64,000 nucleotides of DNA from Xylogone sp. PMI_703 (taxonomy: Eukaryota > Ascomycota > Leotiomycetes): contig JAJTUQ010000003.1 in the NCBI GenBank assembly GCA_021399445.1, forward strand, positions 5,456,001 through 5,520,000, read 5' to 3'. The position numbers and the translations under genes were made by a program. A model generated the notes under the pieces. It was not told where the DNA came from. It saw only the letters and a list, made by a program, of their open reading frames with translations, and searched no databases. The first letter of the stretch is position 1. The number at the start of each line of letters is the position of its first letter. Shown in pieces: positions 32,967 through 42,390 of the stretch.

Positions 32967-35134
32967 ATGATAGTAGCACCCTCCATCTCTTTAGAAGGTC
33001 TACAGACTGAAGGGAGAAATCCAAAGACCAGCAACATTGACCGTGTTACAACACTAGAACTTTGTCACATCATCAACAAGGAAGACGCCACCGTAATACC
33101 AGCTGTTGAAAGATGTCTGTCTGTGATAGCGGAGGCCATCGACGCCATTGAGCCAAAAATACGTAAAGGTGGAAGGCTTGTTTATGTAGGCGCCGGAACG
33201 AGTGGAAGGTACGGCGTTCTTGAACCGCATCAAATGACTGAATATCGTTGACAGGAAGGGGTTGAAAGGCTTGGTGTTCTTGATGCTTCTGAAATTCCAC
33301 CGACGTTCTCTGCCCCGAGTGAACAATTTGTTGCTCTGATCGCAGGAGGTGATGTTGCACTGCGACATGCACAGGAAGGCGCAGAAGATGATACCACACA
33401 AGCCAAGGCAGACTTGGAGATTTTGAATCTGGACCCTGATCTCGACTCAGTAATTGGTATTGCAGCTTCTGGAAGAACTCCGTATGTGCTCAGCTGCTTG
33501 TCATTCGCGAAAGCCCGTGGTTGCACGACTATTGGAGTTGCATGCTCATATCCATCAGAGATGAGCAGCTGTGAAACGGTGGACTATATGATCAGTGCTG
33601 TGACTGGTCCTGAGATTGTAACAGGTAGCACAAGGCTAAAGGCGGGGACGGCCACGAAAATGGTCTTGAATATGCTAAGTACTGGTTTGATGATCAAAGT
33701 GGGAAAGACATATGGCAATATGGTAAAAAGCGCCTCAATAAACAGATGAAGCGGCTACTAATAGCACGATTAGATGGTTGATCTCAAAGCTACAAATAAG
33801 AAGCTACTACAACGATCCAGGAACATCGTACGTACCATTTGCGGGATATCTAGTCCAGGATCGGATGAAGAAATAGATGCTCTTTTGAGAACCTGCAATG
33901 GTAGTGTTAAACTCGCTGTGGCTACGATTCTGCTTCAAACTTCAGTGAGCGATGCTGCTGCACACTTGAAAGGCTCTGATAACGTGCTAGCCGCTGCTTT
34001 ATCCAACATTAAAAGTAGCTTGACAGGAATTATAGAGAATGGCAGAGAACATGGCCAAGAGTATGCCCTGTGCGTCGATGTAGGCGGCAGCAAATGTGCT
34101 GCGGTCCTCTTAGGGAAGAATGGTGAGGAAGGAAAAGGAGAAGCCAGCGGGTGCAATGTGTAAGAGCATGACTTATCAATCTCCAAAGTATATAGTCTGA
34201 CCCTCTAATTAGATCCAGCACTCCTATTGAAGATATGGTGGCTTCAATTTCTGCTGCAATTCAACAAGCGGTTGACTCGTGCTCTTCAACACAAGGAAAC
34301 CCCTTCATATCAGTCAATTTCAAAGCCATCTGGATCGGCTTGGCTGGATACGATCGGCCCAGCATTGCAGAGACTGTTAATATAGCCCTCAATAGGCTGT
34401 TTGATCGTCCTGTGGGTAAGGGGCTCAAAATATCAACGGACGTGGACCTTCTTGTTGCTCCCTTGGCAAATGAGCCTCAGCTGGATTCTGCGATTGTTCT
34501 TGTGGCTGGTACTGGCTCAGTAGCTATGAGCTATAGACGAGATGAAGACCAATTTCACAGAACTGGACGTTGCGGAGGGTGGGGCCACCTACTTGGAGAT
34601 GATGGATCAGGATACGCTATAGGCCGTGCAGGACTGACGGTTGCTTTGGGGGAGATTGATGAGTACAATCTGTCGAGACAGAAACACGGGGCGCCTTTGC
34701 AAAAGTTTGATCCGTTGACTGAGGAGATCCTTGAGTATTTTGATCTGGACACTAAGTCAGGTGCAAAGGTTGATCTTCTAAGCCAAATTCTGTCGTGTAA
34801 CCCAAGCAATAATAATCAGGAGGCGACGGTGAAAAAGAGAATAGCTAGTGTTGCAAGAATTGTTCTTGACATGAGTTCTTCTAGTAAAAAGGCCAATGAC
34901 ATTGTGCAAGCTGGTAGTCATTCTTTGCTACAAATTCTGAAGAGGCTAATCCAGTCTCAAGACCTCGACCCATCGAAGTCTGCTCTGTGTCTGAGCGGAG
35001 GGTTGATGCAGAGCGAGAAGTATATTCAAATCCTGCAAAGCAATTTAAAATCCGTTGATATAAATTTTAGCTGCATTAGAAGGATCAAATTTCCTGCTTT
35101 AGATGGGGCACGTTATTTGCTACGAGATACATAG
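32967..35134 (+). CDS. MurQ-kinase fusion: N-acetylmuramic-acid-6-phosphate etherase joined to a BadF/MurK-type sugar kinase
   Basis: Four exons (32967-33208, 33269-33722, 33774-34159, 34213-35134; introns 60, 51 and 53 nt) give 667 aa in one frame. Residues 1 to about 310 are a full SIS-domain etherase: [66 protein letters not shown] joined to MVDLKATN, and the C-terminal small helical domain. Glu89 (ASEIPPT) and Glu120 (EGAED) are 31 apart, as I recall for the two catalytic Glu of E. coli MurQ. From about residue 330 a BadF/BcrAD-type kinase follows: CVDVGGSKCA (phosphate-1), VAGTGS (phosphate-2) and GRCGGWGHLLGDDGSGYAIG. In bacteria MurK kinases of this family phosphorylate MurNAc and GlcNAc, and MurQ then yields GlcNAc-6-P and D-lactate. 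One polypeptide could do both steps. No signal peptide, so cytosolic. The kinase specificity and the whole pathway are inference. Confidence 0.88.
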
Positions 35135-35332
35135 AATTACTCAAAAAGTTTCAATAGATTCTTAGTTGGAGATAAGCTAAATTGTCTCCAAAAGCTAATT
35201 GCCATATAACATCTCTAACACGTACTAGATTCTATCATGGAGCTATGCAATCGTAATTTAGATTCATATCTAAGCTGGATGACTAGTACTTTATTTATCC
35301 CTTAAATTACCATTTTTATATTATACACTTCA

Positions 35333-36643
35333 TCACGGAAACACAACATCTAAACCTAAACTCTTGCCCACCCAGTAGCCTACAGCCTCGCGAACGAGAT
35401 TATTACTACTCCATCCCCTATCAGGATGCACCCTGTTTGAAAAATGTATCCAGAAGCTGTTGGTACCCCTATCAATGACCAAGCTAGTTCCCGTGAACCC
35501 AGTATGACTTGCGGTTAGAAGGCTTCGCATTGGTCCCGCAGTGTAGTACTGATTTAATTCGAACCCAAGACCGTGTTCATTGCCGGGAAACTTCGTATTG
35601 AAGTTAGTGAAGATCAAGTCAACGACTTCTTGAGATAATATTCTATGACCTCCGTACGTCCCATTATTGAGGATCATCTGGCAGAATATAGCCGTGTCGC
35701 TGACAGTGGAGAAAAGTCCTGCGTGCCCAGATACGCCGTTCAACGCCCAGGCGTTCTCATCGTGAACTGTACCTCGGACTGGCTGGGGTCGCTGAGGTTC
35801 TTCTGGCCCGAGAACAGCGATCTGGAATTCTTGCGTGGCCATTCTATGGTAAAATGGGAACACGGGTCCTTCAACATTACCCCGGTTGAAGAATGTGGAT
35901 TTCATCCCTAAGGGAATGGTGTATTCGTAGATGAGCTCATCTATCGAACGTCTGGTGATCTTTTCAAGGACCAGCATAAGAGTCATGTAATTCAAATCAG
36001 AATAGAGATATGTGCTGCCGGGTTGGTTGATAATCTTTTGGCTTATGATAGCATCAATTCTCTCGCTATATGAAGTGTAGCTCGAAGAAAAAAGCGATGG
36101 CGCTGGGTCGGCGTCGAAGCCGCTTGTATGGGTCATAAGCTCAAGAATTGTAATGTTTTCCTTTCCATTAACAGCAAATTCCGGAATATACGAAGAAACT
36201 GTGGCATTTAAACCCATTGTTTTTTTATCAAGTTGTCTCAAAGCGACAATCGTTGTGAACAGTTTTGTCAAGCTGGCCATGTCATAAATCGTATCGACCG
36301 TTGCATCTTCCTGCAAATGAGCTGGAAGGAGTGCTCCGCTAACATTGGCGTACAGATTTCGATATCCGACTGCGAAGGAGCTGACTATTGTAGAGTCATG
36401 GCCAATAAGTGTGACAGAGCCTGGTTCGATGGGGTGAACCAAGTTATGAGTAGCAGAACCATAATTCGCGGGCAAGGTATATGCTGACATATTTGCCACC
36501 ATCAGTTTAAGAGGGTTTGACAACATTCCTACAGATTCCGGGGAGCCATATCTCAGGACATCTCTGGGATGGGCGCTGGAGGAGGCTAGCGAAGCCAGAA
36601 GAAGAGAAACTATGAGAGTTGTTAAATATGATACACTCTCCAT
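35333..36643 (-). CDS. Secreted serine beta-lactamase-like hydrolase (class C/YbbE type)
   Basis: Single-exon gene of 436 aa with a signal peptide (hydrophobic LTTLIVSLLLASLASSS after a short start). The catalytic set of the serine beta-lactamase/D-peptidase fold is present: SLTK with Ser124 and Lys127, YSDLN with Tyr214 as second motif, and HTG at 380-382 in place of KTG. Long diagnostic stretches, THTSGFDADP, VHDENAWALNGVSGHAGLFST at about 293-312 and NRVHPDR near the end, are those of the YbbE-like hydrolases that lie in bacterial murQ/nagZ/namZ gene sets. The family includes esterases and D-amino-acid peptidases; true beta-lactamase activity is uncertain. It is convergent with the MurQ-kinase gene (199 bp apart), and no intron interrupts it. 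Several N-glycosylation sequons fit secretion. Confidence 0.87.
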   Translation of the reverse strand: MESVSYLTTLIVSLLLASLASSSAHPRDVLRYGSPESVGMLSNPLKLMVANMSAYTLPANYGSATHNLVHPIEPGSVTLIGHDSTIVSSFAVGYRNLYANVSGALLPAHLQEDATVDTIYDMASLTKLFTTIVALRQLDKKTMGLNATVSSYIPEFAVNGKENITILELMTHTSGFDADPAPSLFSSSYTSYSERIDAIISQKIINQPGSTYLYSDLNYMTLMLVLEKITRRSIDELIYEYTIPLGMKSTFFNRGNVEGPVFPFYHRMATQEFQIAVLGPEEPQRPQPVRGTVHDENAWALNGVSGHAGLFSTVSDTAIFCQMILNNGTYGGHRILSQEVVDLIFTNFNTKFPGNEHGLGFELNQYYTAGPMRSLLTASHTGFTGTSLVIDRGTNSFWIHFSNRVHPDRGWSSNNLVREAVGYWVGKSLGLDVVFP

Positions 36644-38787
36644 TTTGGCTCAGTCTAAGTCACAGCAGACTTGAAATAGTAGAAATGTATCAGTAGTTTC
36701 TGTCTTCTCTGAGATAACTTCAGTAACCGTTCCGCGGATATATAAATGCTTAAATGTGAACAGCAACTAAATCCGAGTGCTCTGATCCATTGCAATTCAG
36801 CAATTGCGCCACAGAACGCCTCGAAAGAAACGTTGTATGGATTACAGAATAAGCAGTGTTCGAATTAGAAATTTTAGGATGTCAGCCACAGTGGAAATTA
36901 GATGGTTTCATCAAAACGAAAATCACTACTAGGACTATCATTCTTGGTTTACTAGCTAATAATATTCTATCGCCCATTCCGCAATTATCCCACTTTTGCT
37001 ACACCTTCCTAATTAGGATGACTTTGGTCTGACTTCAGCTTATTCTTCTTGACTGAATGCTGTTATGTAATACAAATAAGTCAGATACTAAGGTATGAGA
37101 TTTGCCAATAAGCCTGTACTATTTTTGATTATAATACCCTTTACTTATCATCCAACATTTGCAAAGCAAGCTTAAAACAAGCTTATATCTAAGTCTATGC
37201 TAAGCTGCACCTCGTTGCATTCTGCCAACAAGTTACGGGGCTATTTCTTAACAAGATTGCGAGAAGGATAATAGTAAGAGTTAAAATCAGTAGACAAGTG
37301 GGCAGTGATTAGATCAAGCTTCTCATAGCTTTTCTGATGGAAGTCCGTAAACCAGTGTAAATTACGTAAGGAACCGAGTTCAATCAACTCGGGCTTGCCC
37401 TTCAATTCCTTTTGGATCTCTAGCATATTATACCCGCTTCTTCGGACTAAGATACCATATGCTTCATACAAGACTAATGCCGAGGCTTTTCCTTCGGAGG
37501 GTAGGAAATGCCTTATGATTATTATTCATACAGGCTTATTAATCCTGCTGGGATGCGAACGTGGGTCCACAACAACCCAGTTTGGCTATGTCGGACTCCG
37601 CAAGGAAAGCGAATATTCCGTATTTATGCATAAATACGGCCATACTGGACCACTGTTCAGAAACCAGTTCTGTAGCTAGATTTCACTTCAATTAGATGAT
37701 CTTGTATTACAACAAGCCATAACTTTCCCAAATCATATTGAGATAGTTAGCTTCATATGTAAGATCAAATATAATATAGTATGAACCAAAAACCAAATTG
37801 TAGAGTTTGTCCATTATCCTAAGATAATCTCAGTATGATATGTTGAATTCAAGGTTTCCAATTCTCGTATTATCGAGAGAAGGCTATGCAAGTCAGAATC
37901 CACTCAAGATTAAAATAATAAGATTCTCGTACAAGAACAACGGGAACTTTCATTTACAGGGCCGTTCTTAGCCATGATTTTGAATAAGAGATGGTGACTC
38001 TTAATAGAACTCGCACACTTAAACCGGTCATATTCTTAAATAGAATATTCGGATTCTAAATCAGCTTATTGTAGCTCTGCTTGGCATTACCTGACGGTAG
38101 CGTCTTAAACGCAATAATAAGACTCGCGTTACACTTCACACACATACGTACCAATTAGTATAAGTAGAGGGCTTCATACAGTGTCAAAATCTGTACATAA
38201 TCAATTACAGAAATTTAGCGTGATGAATAAGCTTAATAGCCAAGCCGCTTCCTCTCTTTGATGTAACTTAAAAAATGGGGAGTTACCACTTAATGACAAC
38301 TTCTACGTGACAAATTTGTACTTTTACGCTTGGACTAACTACATCAAATTCCTCCCCCACAATAATATTATGCTAGATCCGGTTTTGAGGCAAATATTGG
38401 TTCTAATGGCCAATTTGTCGGTCTACTTCAAGAACGTGCCAGTCTTTGCATGAATAATTGAACCCTACCCAGTAAGCCGCGAAGTGCCGATTTCGCTCCT
38501 GTTATTGGTCCGTAATCTCTACAACGAGGATATACATGCAGGACTAGGTTATTTATCCATACTACCAGAGAAGAAGTAACTCACACCGACTGATAGGTAA
38601 GACTACTTATCGTGAGTCATATGAGATAACGGGCTTTGATAACGGGCTTTGACCTGTTATTTTGCGAATATAATTGATATAAATATATAGCTTTGTACGC
38701 GTGGTTAAAGGTTCAATATATGAGTATCAAGCCAATCAACGCCAATACACTCTTCAAACCCGTTCGCTCTACCCATACTTTCTCAAA
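36644..38787. other. Long AT-rich intergenic region
   Basis: About 2.1 kb. An unassigned minus-strand frame of about 95 codons occupies roughly 37241-37530 (recognisable words YEAYGILVRRSG and LHWFTDFHQKSYE). It has no ATG near its start and no family I know; it may be a gene remnant. A palindrome-like CCGTATTTATGCATAAATACGG lies near 37618-37639. Otherwise nothing was recognised. Confidence 0.4.
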
Positions 38788-39780
38788 ATGAAGTTTTCAC
38801 TGTCAGGTGTTATTGCCGCTCTAGGACTATCTGTTAATATCACTGAGATAGAACCCGTCCCTCAGGGGAAATGTGTACCGCCAGTGATATATGAAGGAAT
38901 ACCAGCTGGAAGAAACATAACAGTTAATGGCAGTAAGATGAATTCATTCTTCTTGATATATGTGGAGTAGTCTAACCCTACGTTACCAGCTGTGATGTAC
39001 GTCTCAGAACCAAAAGGTCATGTAAGGCACGGACATGGGATTTTGTATCTCTCGGATGTACTAGGGCTTGCTCTACCAGAGAACTTACTGTAGGACTTTA
39101 ACATGCTCCGAGACCAAGACACAGACTTTCTAATCTCTACCAAAGCCTCGCGGATAGTTTTGCCCGTGATGGGTACATTGTCCTTGCTCCTGATCTGTAT
39201 CAGGGCCATCCGGCTCCTGATGACCATGATCGACCGGATCTTGGTTTCAACGCAACGGAGTTTCTGAACGACCATCCGACCAATATTACCGATCCTATTG
39301 TTGAGCTTGCTATAAAGCACCTGCGTAATGAGTTTGGTGTCAAACGGTTAGCGGCTACAGGTTATTGTTTCGGTGGAAGGTATGCCTTCCGTTTTGCAAC
39401 GGCAGAAAAGATGGCTGCCGGCGTAGGCATTGATGTCATTGCGGCTGCTCACCCTACTTACCTCACCGATGATGAGATTAAAGCCAGAGTAGTCCCCGCT
39501 ACAATCTCTGCTGGACGTAAGCTGACTCCTTTTCACTAATTGTGATTCGAATTTGAAGCTCTGCTAACAGCAAGCAGAATATGATTTCCTGATGCCTCCG
39601 CAGAGAAGATGGGAGATAGAGACAGCTTTACTAGCAACTAACTATGCCTCCTCGCTCGCCGTGTATTCAGATGTTCCGCATGGTTTTGGGATCAGAGTTA
39701 ATCTCTCTGATCCGGTGGCTACCTTTGTCAAGCAAGCTACTTTTGCCCAGGGGAGCAGTTGGCTAGACCACTGGATGTAA
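38788..39780 (+). CDS. Secreted dienelactone-hydrolase-like alpha/beta hydrolase
   Basis: Four exons (38788-38932, 38990-39089, 39146-39516, 39575-39780; introns 57, 56 and 58 nt) give 273 aa. The raw sequence looks broken into four frames, but introns with GT-AG ends and CTAAC/CTAAT branch-like sites restore one frame. It starts with a signal-like MKFSLSGVIAALGLS. Then VMYVSEPKGH, YLSDVLGLALPENLLLADSFARDGY, APDLYQGHPAP, the nucleophile motif GYCFGGRYAF (Cys), and VPHGFGI with the catalytic His. The last acceptor (after CAGCAAG) is the weakest junction. Dienelactone hydrolases open lactones made from chloro- or hydroxyaromatics, but secreted fungal members are uncharacterised, so the substrate is unknown. 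It is not next to the dioxygenase. Confidence 0.75.
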
Positions 39781-41121
39781 GTAGCCTAATTTATCGCTAC
39801 TATATGGAACAATGCCGAGTAGTGGAGATAAAGGAATTGAAAGATCATAGCTTGTTTGCTATCATAGTGGTCTCCAAGTAAATCACGCCACACCAAGTAG
39901 CAGACACCAAATTTGATTAACAGCTTGGTACTTTCAAAATAACCTCAATATACATAAAGCAACATAGTGATTCATAGGAAAACAGTTTAGTTTACCCGCA
40001 GCTCTAAATTCTATTTATACATGATAATAAGCCGCAGAGTAATCGTAATGCTTGTCTACGCCACTTTAACTTCATAGAAAATTGCGATATGCCAGAACCT
40101 ACTTCTGAGGCACTTTTATAATGCGATCTAGTCTGCGGTTTACATAAAGATGTGAACACCCTCTTTGCCCAGTATCTCATATAGGTTTTCTCCAATAATA
40201 TCCCAGCCATATAAGACATCGAATAAGAAATTGAGATGTGGCAAGGAATCAGAAACTGAGATCATCAGGCTTCCTACGTACTGTTTTATCATAAGCTGTA
40301 ATCAACAATTGACCGTGCTACAAAGGATATCACTCGTATTGTACATCCCAACGAACAGATGTGTTGAACGAAACTTCAATATGTCGTTGCTTTTGGTCAA
40401 ATTAAAAATAGTACCAATCTATTATTGGTGAGCCCTATAAGCTAATTATATAAACCTTTGCATACGGCTCTGTGTATGGACCTATCCAACGCTCAGCCGA
40501 AACCAGTCTAAATTAGTTGACGGAAGCTGATGTAACTATATGCATGTACTTACTCATCATAGTAAACAGAAGATCGATCTTACGTTTCAATCAGTATATT
40601 AGATAGCGGTCTAGATGCATATATCCCTGGATGAGTTTAAGTCCCGCATTAACACTCAATGCTGTGTTAAACCTTATTAGTCTCACCTGGCTCTTGACAC
40701 GGTCTCCAGATATATAACAAATAAACCAGTTCATAACTCCGAGAATTAGTTTTGATCATAAAGTGACTGCACTCTTTTCTGTTCTTTTTCGCTGCATCTT
40801 TATCGAGGGTGAGCTATACACACACACACACCGCCACCTATGGTTGAGACATAAGACCCTCTTCATAAGAAACTCTCCTCTACATCATGTACTGAGTATG
40901 TCATTGTTGGCATCATTAGCTCTATACAGCCTTTGCCCTAGCTCTTTTAAGTTCCTGTGTATGTACCTCCTACTTCCTCGATACTAGTCGTGTCCTCTTC
41001 CGTAATAGAGTCGAACCACAAGTCTATTAATGGAGACACAATTGCATTTAACTATGTCTTGGAATTTACTATTCAAGGTAAAATGAAATATTGCTATAGG
41101 ATTAATTAGAAGATTTTGATA

Positions 41122-41534
41122 ACGTAATTCCTGGTAGGTCGGATCACCCGATTGGTCGGATCACTGAAATTTACCGCAAAATCAAACAAAATTGCCCTTG
41201 AATAACTTCACAACCAAGAAGTATTATAGAATAATATTTTGTACAGTAATTAATAGTATTATAAGAATTATATTTATCACCATTTTAGTTATTCAAAGTA
41301 TTTGTAATATAGTTAGACTTGTTTTAGGACCTTAAATCCTTGTGCATTTTGTTGTACAGCCTTATCTACAAATAGTGATCATACTAAAATTCACAAACTT
41401 ACTTTATAGTAGTAATATAATAACACCACAAAATCTAGCTACATATAACAAAGTGGTTGTTGAGTTATTTAAGTGTGGTTTTGCTTGATTTTGCGGTAAA
41501 TTTCAGTGATCCGACCTGTAACCAGGAATTACGT
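41122..41534. mobile_element. Mariner/Tc1-type MITE with long terminal inverted repeats and TA target duplication
   Basis: A 413-bp non-coding element flanked by TA at 41120-41121 and 41535-41536. The left end reads ACGTAATTCCTGGT and the right end is its inverted copy; complementarity continues inwards for about 70-75 bp (for example CTGAAATTTACCGCAAAATCAA on both ends). The left repeat carries an extra 17-bp insertion that duplicates GGTCGGATCA. The interior is AT-rich with no open frame. TA duplication and end structure fit a non-autonomous Tc1/mariner element; the transposase is not in this window. Confidence 0.85.
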
Positions 41535-42212
41535 TAGGTTAGTTAACTGAGTTTGATTATGTAAGCACACACGGAACGATTGATAGTTAACTTAGGTTCC
41601 GTGGGCTATCAATTTGAAAATTATAGGAGATGTATGAGTAGCAATGCTTGTTGAATTGTTAACGAGATATATCAGTGTTTTTATCTTGCAGAGACTTCTT
41701 AACAATAGTACCACTTAAACCTGAAGACAGAACAATCAAGGAGATTCGGAGAAAGTAACCGCATTTGCACCCGGAATGGAACAAATCCCCCATGCCTGCA
41801 CATCCTGAGACGCAACCAATCATATTTTACTTCTGCGCTCTTTAAGGTACCGTAAAGCCACAAACTACAACCTATGGCCTTGAGGTTACCTTTGGTTACT
41901 TTTTCTAGTGGACTCCACACGCAACCAAGTAGGCACATGATAGCAGCCCTTCCTACTCTGGAAGAAACTAGGATTCCCAAGTGGCAGCGCCAGACAGAAT
42001 GCTACCCACTTCGTGGGGTAAGGAGACGATTGTTTAGCTCTACATGCGGTTATCCGCGACCGGACGGCAATTGGAGCTGATTGACGCGTTCTTGGACAAG
42101 CTGCACACTTGTGGTAGTTGAAACGACTGAGAGCTGGGTGAATTGATCGGTCTTAGTTCCTGCGAGTCTAAAATTCCATACTGCGAGACTCGCAGCGCCC
42201 AACACAAAAAAG

Positions 42213-42220
42213 TATAAATA
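42213..42220 (+). promoter_or_regulatory. TATA-like box before the alpha-galactosidase gene
   Basis: TATAAATA about 170 bp before the ATG at 42391. It lies 19 bp after the perfect palindrome TGCGAGACTCGCA (42182-42194), which might bind a regulator. Confidence 0.4.
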
Positions 42221-42390
42221 CTGCTTCTCGGAGGGGCAATATTAACATGTCTCCTACGGGCCCATTCCGAGGAGCAATTTATAGAGAGGCTCTCCTTTGG
42301 AACTCAGTCCATAGTTACTAAACCGGGCGACTGTGAACAGCTAGAAGGCAAACTAGAAAGAAGGCCTCCTGCGTCATCAATTGCAGATAA

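Larger units (their letters stand above)
39781..42390. other. Long intergenic region containing a MITE
   Basis: About 2.6 kb between the hydrolase and the alpha-galactosidase. Holds the mariner-type MITE at 41122-41534, a short (CA)n run near 40820 and a palindrome TGCGAGACTCGCA at 42182-42194 in the alpha-galactosidase promoter. No gene was recognised. Confidence 0.5.

Noticed and set aside
33209..33268. Apparent stop and frame break inside the MurQ domain (GRYGVLEPHQMTEYR then stop)
   Set aside because: A 60-nt GT-AG intron restores [17 protein letters not shown] exactly and keeps the frame for the rest of the gene.
30661..36643. Bacterial contamination or misassembly of the MurQ region
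   Set aside because: Two of the three genes have several spliceosomal introns in correct phase, and flanking genes are fungal with no change in style.
38788..39780. Dienelactone-hydrolase gene as a multiply broken pseudogene
   Set aside because: Three introns of 56-58 nt with good consensus give one continuous 273-aa frame with all motifs.
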